64,000 nt of DNA from the NCBI GenBank assembly GCA_964490015.1, contig CAZBBA010000008.1, positions 20,114 to 84,113 on the forward strand, in the 5' to 3' direction. The DNA comes from Perlabentimonas sp964490015. Lineage in GTDB: Bacteria > Bacteroidota > Bacteroidia > Bacteroidales > Tenuifilaceae. Within the stretch, counting starts at the first letter, position 1, and every line of letters starts with the position of its first letter. Made by a program: the position numbers and the translations under genes. The notes under the pieces are model-generated. The model was not told where the DNA came from, made no database searches, and saw nothing but the letters and a program-made list of their open reading frames with translations. Below are positions 9,102-17,310 of this stretch, piece by piece.

Positions 9102-11459
9102 CTAATCAACAATTAAATACTTGTATTTATTGTAGAGAAACGAAATGACTAGCAGTAAAACCCCTAACGACAGTAACACTATGGTTTTGGAAATAGTTTC
9201 GAGGTGGGCAATATCGTACAAGAATAGCTTAACCAGCGTAACCGCAAACAGAACCATTGAGCCAATGCGCAGGTGTTTCCTCTTTTTCCACAAGCCCAAA
9301 ACTACCATTAACAGAGCATATACACCCCATAGAATGCTTAAGCCCAACTTATACGATTGGGTTGAATGCGCCAAGTCCATCCAGCTAATCAGCTCGCTGC
9401 TGGCAATCCAAACCATGCTAACATGCAGCGCCATTTCGAGTGATACAAAGAATCGTTTATGCAGCCCATTTTGGCTTACCAGCCTGTAACTTACTGAAAG
9501 CAAAGCAGCCAAGAACACAAAGGAGATATAGCGAATTCCAATATTCCACTTGCCAATGCTGTAGAAATGTGCCAAATATTGATCCAAATAGCTATCCCTT
9601 AACGCGCTAAGCTGATACAACCCAATTGCCAAGAATATAGCTAAAGTCAGCGTATTAAAAGCAAGTATCAACCTATTAATAGTTAATTTACTAACTCTGC
9701 TAGCAGCAAAAAACGAGAGTGCAGCAAAGAATAGCAATGAGTAGTTAATTAACCAAACTATTTTGTACCGAAAAATATCGGTATTTACCACAATTGCCTC
9801 AAATCCCTCCTCGTTTGGAGGGAGTAAAACTGTGGAATCGGCATGCAGCTGGCTAAAGTAAGTAGATATTTCCAGCGCAAATGTAAAGTAGACAGTAGCT
9901 AAAAATATTGTTGGAATTGTAAAACCAGCAAAGCGTTCCAGAGAAACGGATTTATAATTTGGAGCCAAATATTTAGGACTAATTCTCAACACATTAATAA
10001 AAGCGAATAGGCCAATGGAAATTATCGATGTGTAAAATGCCCAGTTGAAAAGCGGTGTAATCCTGGTACTAAGGATATCGGGATCAAAGCCATAGTATAC
10101 CTCGCTCCAGTCGTGTACTAGGCTAACAAAAGCTAGAATAATAAGCGGTAGGGCCAGCTTTTCGTAGAACCCAACGCCTCGGGTTCGTCCAATCCAGAAG
10201 AGAATTGCAGCCTCGCCGCCCCAAAGTAGGGTAACCCAGTTCCCGTTTAGCTGAACCGGCACGGCAATGGTCAAAAACACCAGGACTAACCCTAACACAA
10301 AGTAAAACAGGTTTCTATCGGTAAGTCTTTGCCAGTATAGGAGCAAACAAACCGCTGAGTGAATCAAAGCATTCGTAAGGGTAAATAGGCCTAGCGAGTT
10401 CCCCGACTCAAACCTCTCCGATAGCATGGCATAGCCAATAAAGTAGAAGATAAAGGAGTTTAGCAGCAGTAGTATAATGTCGGAAACGTTAAACTTATCC
10501 TTTCGTATTAGCTTAAATACCAGAAATGTGAGGTAGAAAACCACAAAGAATACGGTGAGAAAAATTGCTGCCATCGAAAAGTGCTCTGCAACTCTGTACT
10601 TGAACAACATCCAGCCCGTAAAGGCGGCCCAGGTTATCCCGAACGAGGCAAAGTACACTGATCTCCAGTACTTTTTCACGCTAATCACCAAAATGCCAAC
10701 GTTAATAATGGCCATATAGGCAAAAAGCACTTCCACTTTTCCCGATCCATCGCTTAGTAGTAGCGGAATGGCGTAGGCACCCACCAACCCAATATGCGCA
10801 ATAACCTGTTGATTATAGCGCAGCGCAGCAACTACAGTGAATGCTGTAAATATGAGCATTAGTCCAAACGACAGGCTCTGCGAGTATAAATCGTAAAAGT
10901 TGTACGCCACAAAAGTTATAAAGTACATAATGGCCATGGATCCGCTAAGGAGTACGGCGCTATAGCTCTCGTACTTGCGCTTTAGGTTTAAGGCAACCCC
11001 CAGAAGCCCAAGCCCAAACAGATAGCCTAGTATAATTCTAATAGTAGGGCTCAGATATTGATGTTCTATGGCGTATCGCGCCCCAACACCCACGCCAATT
11101 ATGGTGATTAGAATTCCAATTTTGCTAATAATGCTCTCGCCTATGTACCTCTCTAGGTCTAATCGCCCCTTTCCTTCAGTAAAATCCGATGACCCATCGT
11201 TGGATATCTCGGGTTTAGCAGCTTGCTCTATAGCCTGAGCATGCGCTTGCTGAAGTGAATTTTCATTTTCCGTTTGTTTTTCAACCTTTGTGGTATGAAT
11301 TAATACAGTATCCTTTGGATGAGCTGGTTTCTCCTCACCCTTTAGCAAAAACACATCGGTGCTAAGCTCACGAATCTGCTGGGAAAGATCCTCCTGCTGT
11401 TTAATCAGGTTCTCCAACCTATCAATAAGATAATTTACTCTATCGTTACTCTGAGTCAT
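9102..11459 (-). CDS. DUF2339 polytopic membrane protein
   Basis: This 785-residue protein has an N-terminal coiled coil (about residues 5-50), a charged linker (about 55-115), then some twenty or more closely spaced hydrophobic helices to the C-terminus. The helix starting with ISKIGILITIIGVGVGARYAIEHQYLSP is the hallmark opening of DUF2339. The role of the family is not established. The gene lies 58 bases upstream of the M28 peptidase gene on the same strand. Its start diverges from the tryptophanase transcription unit. Confidence 0.85.
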   Translation of the reverse strand: MTQSNDRVNYLIDRLENLIKQQEDLSQQIRELSTDVFLLKGEEKPAHPKDTVLIHTTKVEKQTENENSLQQAHAQAIEQAAKPEISNDGSSDFTEGKGRLDLERYIGESIISKIGILITIIGVGVGARYAIEHQYLSPTIRIILGYLFGLGLLGVALNLKRKYESYSAVLLSGSMAIMYFITFVAYNFYDLYSQSLSFGLMLIFTAFTVVAALRYNQQVIAHIGLVGAYAIPLLLSDGSGKVEVLFAYMAIINVGILVISVKKYWRSVYFASFGITWAAFTGWMLFKYRVAEHFSMAAIFLTVFFVVFYLTFLVFKLIRKDKFNVSDIILLLLNSFIFYFIGYAMLSERFESGNSLGLFTLTNALIHSAVCLLLYWQRLTDRNLFYFVLGLVLVFLTIAVPVQLNGNWVTLLWGGEAAILFWIGRTRGVGFYEKLALPLIILAFVSLVHDWSEVYYGFDPDILSTRITPLFNWAFYTSIISIGLFAFINVLRISPKYLAPNYKSVSLERFAGFTIPTIFLATVYFTFALEISTYFSQLHADSTVLLPPNEEGFEAIVVNTDIFRYKIVWLINYSLLFFAALSFFAASRVSKLTINRLILAFNTLTLAIFLAIGLYQLSALRDSYLDQYLAHFYSIGKWNIGIRYISFVFLAALLSVSYRLVSQNGLHKRFFVSLEMALHVSMVWIASSELISWMDLAHSTQSYKLGLSILWGVYALLMVVLGLWKKRKHLRIGSMVLFAVTLVKLFLYDIAHLETISKTIVLLSLGVLLLVISFLYNKYKYLIVD

Positions 11460-11547
11460 CGTGGGTTAAAGGTTTTGGGTTCGCTGTTTTCAATATCAAA
11501 TTTACCCTAATTTTTCATTTTTGTGCAGTAGTTAAAACCTTTTTCCA

Positions 11548-11555
11548 TAAATTTG
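11548..11555 (+). promoter_or_regulatory. candidate -7 element for the tryptophanase transcript
   Basis: TAAATTTG fits TAnnTTTG. The nearest upstream TTTTTG (ending 11523) is 24 bases away, a little long. The predicted transcript would start near 11562, only about 14 bases before the leader ORF at 11576. Confidence 0.5.
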
Positions 11556-11575
11556 CAGTGATATACTTACCCCGA

Positions 11576-11656
11576 ATGAACGTACTTAAAGTAATATCGA
11601 CCCTAGCACTGCACGTGTATCGCAATATCAAAAATCGCGACACCTTCCACTATTAA
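11576..11656 (+). CDS. candidate tryptophanase leader peptide (26 codons)
   Basis: A short ORF begins ATG AAC GTA CTT and ends ...ACC TTC CAC TAT TAA; it encodes MNVLKVISTL at the N-terminus and ends RDTFHY. It starts about 14 bases downstream of the predicted transcript start, ends two bases before a hairpin at 11658-11673, and precedes tnaA by 79 bases. Proteobacterial tna operons use a leader peptide of similar size (TnaC, 24 residues) that stalls ribosomes with free tryptophan. This one lacks the tryptophan found in E. coli TnaC, so any sensing mechanism would differ. Its coding status is inferred from position only. Confidence 0.4.
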   Translation: MNVLKVISTLALHVYRNIKNRDTFHY

Positions 11657-11657
11657 T

Positions 11658-11673
11658 GGCTAGCTGACTAGCC
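11658..11673 (+). promoter_or_regulatory. leader hairpin upstream of tnaA
   Basis: GGCTAG and CTAGCC form a 6-bp stem with a CTGA loop starting two bases after the stop codon of the leader ORF. CGGAAACACCCTTTTCTC follows. It could be part of an attenuator or a ribosome-pausing element. Confidence 0.4.
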
Positions 11674-11735
11674 CGGAAACACCCTTTTCTCATTATTTCC
11701 TTTTTACTAATATTCATACTAAATATATTATTGCT

Positions 11736-13109
11736 ATGGAATTACCATTTGCAGAATCGTATAAGATTAAGATGGTTGAAACCATCCGCCGGAGCACTCG
11801 CACCCAGCGTGAGGAGTGGATTAAGAACGCGAAGTACAACCTGTTTAACCTCAAGAGCGATCAGGTTTTTATCGACCTGCTTACCGACTCGGGCACAGGC
11901 GCCATGAGCGACCGCCAGTGGAGCGCCATGATGATGGGCGACGAAAGTTACGCTGGCGCATCATCTTACTACAACCTAAAGAATGCCATTAAGAACATTC
12001 TGGGTTTCGACTACTTTATGCCAACGCACCAGGGCCGTGCTGCTGAGAACGTGCTGTTCTCGGCGCTGGTTAAGGAGGACGACTATATCCCCGGTAACTC
12101 TCATTTCGATACCACCAAGGGGCATATCGAGTTCCGCAAAGCGCATGCTGTGGATTTAACCATCGATATTGCCAGCGATACCGAGGCATACCACCCATTT
12201 AAGGGTAATGTTGATATAAATAAGCTGGAGCGCTACATGGCCGAGAATGCGGCCAAGGTGCCATTTATCATTGTAACCGTAACCAACAACACCGCCGGGG
12301 GCCAGCCCGTATCGATGGAGTGCCTGCGCGAGGTGCGACGCGTTGCCGATAAGCACAGCAAGCCCGTGCTCTTCGATTCGGCTCGCTTTGCCGAGAATGC
12401 CTACTTTATTAAAACCCGCGAGAAGGGTTACGAGCATAAAACCGTGAAGGAGATTGTGAAGGAGATGTTCTCGTACGCCGACTTTATGACCATGAGCAGC
12501 AAGAAGGACGCCATTGTGAATATTGGCGGATTTATCGCCATGCGATCGCAGGAGATTTGGCGCCAATGCTCAACCTTTAATATTATGTTCGAGGGGTATG
12601 TTACCTACGGCGGTATGTCGGGTCGCGATATGAACGCCCTATCGGTTGGCCTCGACGAGGGAACCGAGTTTGAGTACCTCGAAACCCGCATTAAGCAGGT
12701 TGAGTATCTTGGCAACAGGCTAAAGGAGTTTGGTATCCCATACCAGACACCTGCCGGTGGTCACGCCATTTTTGTTGATGCCAACAAGATTTTGCCCAAT
12801 GTACCCAAGGAGCAGTTCCGTGCGCAAACGCTTGCCATTGAGCTTTACCTTGAGGCCGGAATTAGGGGCGTTGAAATTGGTGCCCTGTTAGCGGATCGTG
12901 ATCCCATTACGCGCGAGAACCGTTTCCCCAAGCTGGAGCTACTCCGTTTGGCCATTCCACGCCGCACCTACACCAATAACCATATGGATGTGATTGCCGT
13001 GGCGCTTAAAAACGTGTTCGACAGGCGCGATAACATTAAAGCTGGTCTGAAAATACTATGGGAAGCGCCCATTATGCGGCACTTTACCGTGGAACTCGAT
13101 AGAGCTTAA
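11736..13109 (+). CDS. tnaA: tryptophanase
   Basis: This 457-residue PLP enzyme is full length for the family. It splits L-tryptophan to indole, pyruvate and ammonia in the cytoplasm. The PLP lysine is in SSKKDAIVNIGG (Lys about 257), with FDSARFAENAYFI as the cofactor-ring motif. Tryptophanase is preferred over tyrosine phenol-lyase because the substrate loop reads NSHFDTTKGH (Asp where the lyase has Thr) and the late motif reads GVEIGALLADRDP (Ile where the lyase has Arg). The sequence also closely resembles Porphyromonas-type tryptophanases as I remember them. The gene is preceded by a candidate leader ORF and hairpin and followed by a large palindrome. GC-richer codon use than its flanks suggests high expression. 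Confidence 0.95.
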   Translation: MELPFAESYKIKMVETIRRSTRTQREEWIKNAKYNLFNLKSDQVFIDLLTDSGTGAMSDRQWSAMMMGDESYAGASSYYNLKNAIKNILGFDYFMPTHQGRAAENVLFSALVKEDDYIPGNSHFDTTKGHIEFRKAHAVDLTIDIASDTEAYHPFKGNVDINKLERYMAENAAKVPFIIVTVTNNTAGGQPVSMECLREVRRVADKHSKPVLFDSARFAENAYFIKTREKGYEHKTVKEIVKEMFSYADFMTMSSKKDAIVNIGGFIAMRSQEIWRQCSTFNIMFEGYVTYGGMSGRDMNALSVGLDEGTEFEYLETRIKQVEYLGNRLKEFGIPYQTPAGGHAIFVDANKILPNVPKEQFRAQTLAIELYLEAGIRGVEIGALLADRDPITRENRFPKLELLRLAIPRRTYTNNHMDVIAVALKNVFDRRDNIKAGLKILWEAPIMRHFTVELDRA

Positions 13110-13117
13110 TGATATTT

Positions 13118-13255
13118 AGGAGTAGGCTGTGTAAGAAATAACTTTGTGAAACCCTGTGAAACCTTTGTGTCTTTTGTGCAATAGACAATTAATTGTTACA
13201 CAAAGGAACACAAAGCTATTACAATCAATTTTTATTTCTTACACAGCCTACTCCT
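13118..13255. repeat. 138-nt nested palindrome after tnaA (MITE-like or terminator)
   Basis: The outer arms 13118-13141 and 13232-13255 are perfect 24-base reverse complements (beginning AGGAGTAGGCTGTG). Inside, CTTTGTGT (13163-13170) pairs with ACACAAAG (13208-13215), and TTTTGTG with CACAAAG around a central CAATTAATTG. TTTTT follows at 13256-13260. It could serve as the tnaA terminator, but length and nesting are more like a mobile miniature element. Confidence 0.85.
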
Positions 13256-13379
13256 TTTTTACTTTTCACATTTTTCCCTTGAAAATTCTTTTGCTAACTA
13301 GCAAAGCTGTTTCACCATCCATTTTGTAATAAATCCAGATGTTTTTACTGGTTTACACTGTTGTACAGTTAGTATAAAA

Positions 13380-13400
13380 CATCACTACTGTCCGATTAAT
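13380..13400 (+). repeat. IS-end-like repeat, copy 1
   Basis: ATCACTACTGTCCGATTAATT recurs in reverse orientation at 25243-25261 (one mismatch over 18 bases) and, more diverged, at 25277-25292. No transposase gene is nearby. Confidence 0.55.
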
Positions 13401-13917
13401 TCTTTATTAACATTAAAAATGCCTTTCAATTGTTGTGTCCCAACCTGTAGCTGGCAGGCTTCCGGTATCCCGGTTTGGGGTACTTAATTTTTTAGTTCTA
13501 ACACGACTTTAATGGGTCGCACATTTACATTTTAAATTGTATGCTCCAATATAAAGCAAATCTTTAGCAGTTCAATATTATCGGTGTGCAGCACCTTCTT
13601 TTATATCATAAGAGTTTCATTTACTAATATCACCGGTGCTACGCACCTAAATTTTTCTTCCAACTATATGATGGGGCTGCTTGCAGTAGGCAGGTCTAGC
13701 GGCACAGTCTCTTCGCCTATCACGCCTCTGGCAGGACAAGTTGTGTCTCTGTGCTGTGTCTCAGATTGTCTCGGAAGCGATAGCTAACGAGAGAAACCGA
13801 CGCTTTTTGGAGGTTGACGAGATCTCTGTGTCTCCGTGTCTCTGTGTTTCTGTGTCTCCCCCGCCACCGGCAGGGCAAGTTGTGTTCCTTTTTAAGATTA
13901 ATTTGGAATATATGTGC

Positions 13918-13925
13918 TATTTTTG
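13918..13925 (+). promoter_or_regulatory. candidate -7 element for the MATE gene
   Basis: TATTTTTG fits TAnnTTTG and would start a transcript near 13932, with a leader of about 95 bases before the ATG at 14027. No good -33 box is seen at normal spacing. Confidence 0.4.
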
Positions 13926-14026
13926 CAGCCCTTTACCAAGCGCATAAACTTTTACCCCTTTGAGGTGTTACCTACACGATATCTTTTAAATGGTTCATCC
14001 AAAGCGGATACTACTCCAGAAGAATA

Positions 14027-15364
14027 ATGACCGATCTAACCACGGGCAATGTAGCCCGGCAAATTCTTAAGTTTTCAGTCCCCATGCTCCTAGGAAATAT
14101 CTTCCAGCAGCTATACAATATTGTCGACAGCATTATTGTGGGGAAATTCCTTGGAAAAGAGGCGCTGGCCTCAGTGGGCGCATCATTCCCCGTAATCTTC
14201 ACCATTATTGCGCTGATTATCGGGATTGGCGGCGGTGCCTCGGTGGTGATATCGCAGTACTTTGGCGCGCAGGATAAGGAGAGCGTGAAGAAGGCTGTGG
14301 ATACCATGAATATCTTTCTGCTGATTACCGGACTGATTATCTCGGTTACTGGCGTGCTGCTGAGCCGTTGGATATTTACGCTGCTGCAGCTCCCCGAAGA
14401 GCTTATGGAGTCGGCCACCACGTACCTAAATATCTACCTAATGGGGATGCTGGTATTCTTTGGATTTAACTCCATTACATCGATTCTCAGGGGCGTTGGC
14501 GACTCCAAGAACCCGTTGTACTACCTAATTATTGCCACGGTGCTTAATATTGGCCTCGATATTCTCTTTGTGGTGGGCTTTGGGTGGGGCATTGCCGGCG
14601 CCGCTTGGGCAACCGTTATCTCGCAGGGCGTGGCATTTATCATAGCCGTTATCCATATTAATCGCAAGCACAGCATTATCCGCATCGATATCTGGGGAAT
14701 TAAGTTCGACTGGAAAATATTTGTGCAAAGCCTTCGCATTGGGCTGCCCACAGGCATTCAGCATACTTTTGTAGCGCTTGGGATGATGGCCCTAACTGGC
14801 ATTGTGAACACCTTTGGCACCGATGTGATTGCCGCCTTTACAGCTGCCAGCCGTATCGACTCGCTGGCCTCGTTGCCCGCCATGACACTGTCGGTGGCCA
14901 TATCGGTGTTTGTGGGGCAGAACATTGGCGCCAATAAGCTGCAGCGTATTAGCCAAGGGCTTAAGGTTTCGTTGCTATTCGCTTCGCTATTTAGCGTTAC
15001 AATGACGGTTGTTGCCTTGTTCTGGTCGGAACCACTAATGACAATCTTCTCCAACGATCCCGAGGTTATCGCCATTGGAAAAGATTACCTGATTATTGTG
15101 AGCCTTTTCTACCTGCTTTTCTCCACCATGTTTGTATACAATGGTCTGCTCCGCGGTGCTGGTGCCACGCTGGTGCCCATGTTTATCACGCTCTTCTCCC
15201 TTTGGCTAATTCGTATCCCGCTGGCCGTGTTCCTGAGTCGGTTTATGGGTGAATCGGGTATCTGGTGGTCTATTCCCATCGCCTGGTTCTTTGGAGTTAC
15301 TGGCGCCATGCTATACTACAGGTTCGGCAACTGGAAGGAAAAGGGGGTTGTGAGGCGAGCCTAG
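14027..15364 (+). CDS. MATE family multidrug/sodium efflux transporter
   Basis: This 445-residue inner-membrane protein has twelve predicted helices in two homologous halves and the MATE opening FSVPMLLGNIFQQLYNIVDSIIVGKFLG. A DinF/NorM-like pattern continues through residues 190-240 and 250-430. MATE proteins export cationic drugs, dyes or metabolites in exchange for Na+ or H+. Length is normal and the start is the first ATG of the frame. It is monocistronic on the plus strand, with repeats upstream and a divergent-end spacer downstream. Codon use is GC-rich like that of tnaA. Confidence 0.93.
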   Translation: MTDLTTGNVARQILKFSVPMLLGNIFQQLYNIVDSIIVGKFLGKEALASVGASFPVIFTIIALIIGIGGGASVVISQYFGAQDKESVKKAVDTMNIFLLITGLIISVTGVLLSRWIFTLLQLPEELMESATTYLNIYLMGMLVFFGFNSITSILRGVGDSKNPLYYLIIATVLNIGLDILFVVGFGWGIAGAAWATVISQGVAFIIAVIHINRKHSIIRIDIWGIKFDWKIFVQSLRIGLPTGIQHTFVALGMMALTGIVNTFGTDVIAAFTAASRIDSLASLPAMTLSVAISVFVGQNIGANKLQRISQGLKVSLLFASLFSVTMTVVALFWSEPLMTIFSNDPEVIAIGKDYLIIVSLFYLLFSTMFVYNGLLRGAGATLVPMFITLFSLWLIRIPLAVFLSRFMGESGIWWSIPIAWFFGVTGAMLYYRFGNWKEKGVVRRA

Positions 15365-15760
15365 TGACAGAAGGGTAGGGGTCAAGTCGTTTAAGTTTTG
15401 ATTTTGAAGATCATTATGTGCCTAGAGTTTGAAGTGATAAAACTGAGGGCATAGAGTATAGAGCAGAGGGCGATGGGAAAAAAGGTTACTGGGCTTACAG
15501 TGGATGGAAAAAATCAGAGCGTAGTATTTCTATCTAACCTAAGTAAACCTATATTTCCATGTGTTTTATTGTTAAGATCAGAGTGTGTAGAATTTAAGTT
15601 TTTCAGCCGTGTGAGAATGACGAATTGTTTGTTATAGACTTTCCCTTCGAAGTGTCTCTGTTCGACTTTTTCGTTGAATTCTAAACTTTTCAGATTTCTT
15701 CTATTGGCTCATATACTGTTGGTGATCACAAAAATTCCAAAATTCTATAGGAGTTAAAAA
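15365..15760. other. intergenic spacer without recognised features
   Basis: The spacer separates the convergent MATE and glpK genes. I see no open frame of interest, no clear terminator hairpin and no copy of the palindromic repeat families found elsewhere in the window. Confidence 0.6.
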
Positions 15761-17251
15761 TCACTCACTCCACCCTTTAGCTCGCTCTACAGCATTAGCC
15801 CATTTGGCTTTTAACTTGGTGCAGGTTTGGCAGTCCATAGCTGTTTCGAATTTTCGGTTTAGCTGCCATTGCTGCCTTAACTCGTCGATATCTTTCCAAA
15901 AACCTGTAGATAATCCAGCCAGGTAAGCTGCTCCAAGCGCAGTTGTTTCAACAACTTGAGGGCGAATAACAGGGACATTTAGGATGTCAGCCTGAAACTG
16001 CATCAGCAAATTATTGGCCGATGCACCGCCATCCACCCGCAGCTCGGTAATCTCCATCCCCGTGTCGTTCTGCATGGCACCAATCACATCCATTGTTTGA
16101 TAGGCAATACCTTCGAGCGCAGCTCGAGCAATATGTGCGCGGGTTGTACCGCGGGTTAATCCAACCATAAGGCCACGTGCATACTGATCCCAGTAAGGGG
16201 CTCCCATGCCAGTAAAACTAGGCACAAAGTAAACATCGCCACTATCCGCTACCTGTTCGGCTAGTTTTTCAATCTCGGCCGATGTGTTTATAATTCCCAG
16301 TCCATCGCGAAGCCATTGCACCACAGCGCCCCCAATAAATATGCTACCCTCAAGTGCGTATGTGGTTTCGCCATTTATTTGCCACGCAATGGTGGTAACC
16401 AAATTGTTTTTTGATATAAATGGTTTATTGCCAGTGTTTTTAAGGATAAAGCATCCAGTCCCGTAGGTGTTTTTAACCATACCCTCATCAACACACATTT
16501 GCCCAAAGAGCGCAGCTTGCTGATCTCCTGCAATGCCGCCTATTGGCACTTTGGATGCGAAAAAGGTGGTGTTAGTGTGGTCGTACACCTCGCTCGATGA
16601 GGCTACATGAGGCATAATAGCAACCGGAATATTGAGGATATCAAGTAGTTCCTCGTCCCACTTCAGGGTGTTGATATTGAAAAGCATGGTTCGGCTAGCA
16701 TTTGATACATCGGTAATATGTGTACGACCCTGCGTGAGTTTCCACACTAGCCACGTATCAACTGTGCCAAAGGCCAGATCTCCTTTCTCGGCTTGTTGCC
16801 TTGCACCACTTACATTGTCGAGTATCCACTTAATCTTTGTGCCGCTGAAGTAGGCGTCAATAACCAATCCGGTTTTCTGCCGGATGGTTTCGGAAAGTCC
16901 ATCGGCTTTCAGCTTGTCGCAAAACTCCGAGGTGCGCCTATCCTGCCATACAATGGCATTGTAAATAGGTTCACCTGTTTTTCTGTCCCACACAATGGTT
17001 GTTTCGCGCTGGTTGGTAATGCCAATCCCGGCCAAATTTGTGCCATTTATGCCTAACTTCGACATGGCCTCTGCAGCAACTGCCACCTGCGACGACCAAA
17101 TTTCCTTGGGATCGTGCTCAACCCATCCGGGTTTGGGAAATATTTGGGTAAATTCCTTTTGGGCTACCGAACATATATTTCCTTTGTGATCGAACAGCAA
17201 TGCTCTTGAGCTGGTTGTGCCTTGATCGAGGGCTAGGATATACTTTTCCAT
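15761..17251 (-). CDS. glpK: glycerol kinase
   Basis: This 496-residue cytoplasmic enzyme of the FGGY family phosphorylates glycerol to sn-glycerol 3-phosphate. The phosphate-binding motif ALDQGTTSSRALLFD opens the protein; WQDRRTSEFC and the FGGY signature GMVKNTYGTGCF follow, and DGGASANNLLMQFQADIL lies in the C-terminal ATPase half. Length matches E. coli GlpK (about 502). It is the second gene of a glpD-glpK operon with a 59-base gap; the next gene in the pathway, a glycerol facilitator, is not in the window. Regulation is probably by the divergent GlpR-like repressor. Confidence 0.96.
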   Translation of the reverse strand: MEKYILALDQGTTSSRALLFDHKGNICSVAQKEFTQIFPKPGWVEHDPKEIWSSQVAVAAEAMSKLGINGTNLAGIGITNQRETTIVWDRKTGEPIYNAIVWQDRRTSEFCDKLKADGLSETIRQKTGLVIDAYFSGTKIKWILDNVSGARQQAEKGDLAFGTVDTWLVWKLTQGRTHITDVSNASRTMLFNINTLKWDEELLDILNIPVAIMPHVASSSEVYDHTNTTFFASKVPIGGIAGDQQAALFGQMCVDEGMVKNTYGTGCFILKNTGNKPFISKNNLVTTIAWQINGETTYALEGSIFIGGAVVQWLRDGLGIINTSAEIEKLAEQVADSGDVYFVPSFTGMGAPYWDQYARGLMVGLTRGTTRAHIARAALEGIAYQTMDVIGAMQNDTGMEITELRVDGGASANNLLMQFQADILNVPVIRPQVVETTALGAAYLAGLSTGFWKDIDELRQQWQLNRKFETAMDCQTCTKLKAKWANAVERAKGWSE

Positions 17252-17310
17252 TGTATCTGCAGTTGCAACGGTTAAAATTTAAGAATTCGAATATAGGAAT
17301 TTATGTTGAC

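Larger units (their letters stand above)
13256..14026. other. non-coding, repeat-rich spacer
   Basis: No convincing gene is present; short open frames here lie in low-complexity DNA. It contains an IS-end-like sequence (13380-13400), a GGTGTGCAGCACC palindrome near 13584, a related GGTGCTACGCACC near 13635, two minus-oriented CCCGCC palindromic elements (about 13721-13752 and 13851-13884), a GTGTCTCTGTGTCTC-type simple stretch, and the promoter of the following MATE gene. Confidence 0.7.

Noticed and set aside
11736..13109. Tyrosine phenol-lyase
   Set aside because: Substrate-site motifs (FDTTKGH, VEIGALL) match tryptophanase; the lyase has Thr and Arg at the key positions.
13584..13947. Two open frames of 67-68 codons
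   Set aside because: They lie in GTGTCTCTGTG-type simple sequence and palindromic repeats, with no ribosome-binding site or family resemblance.
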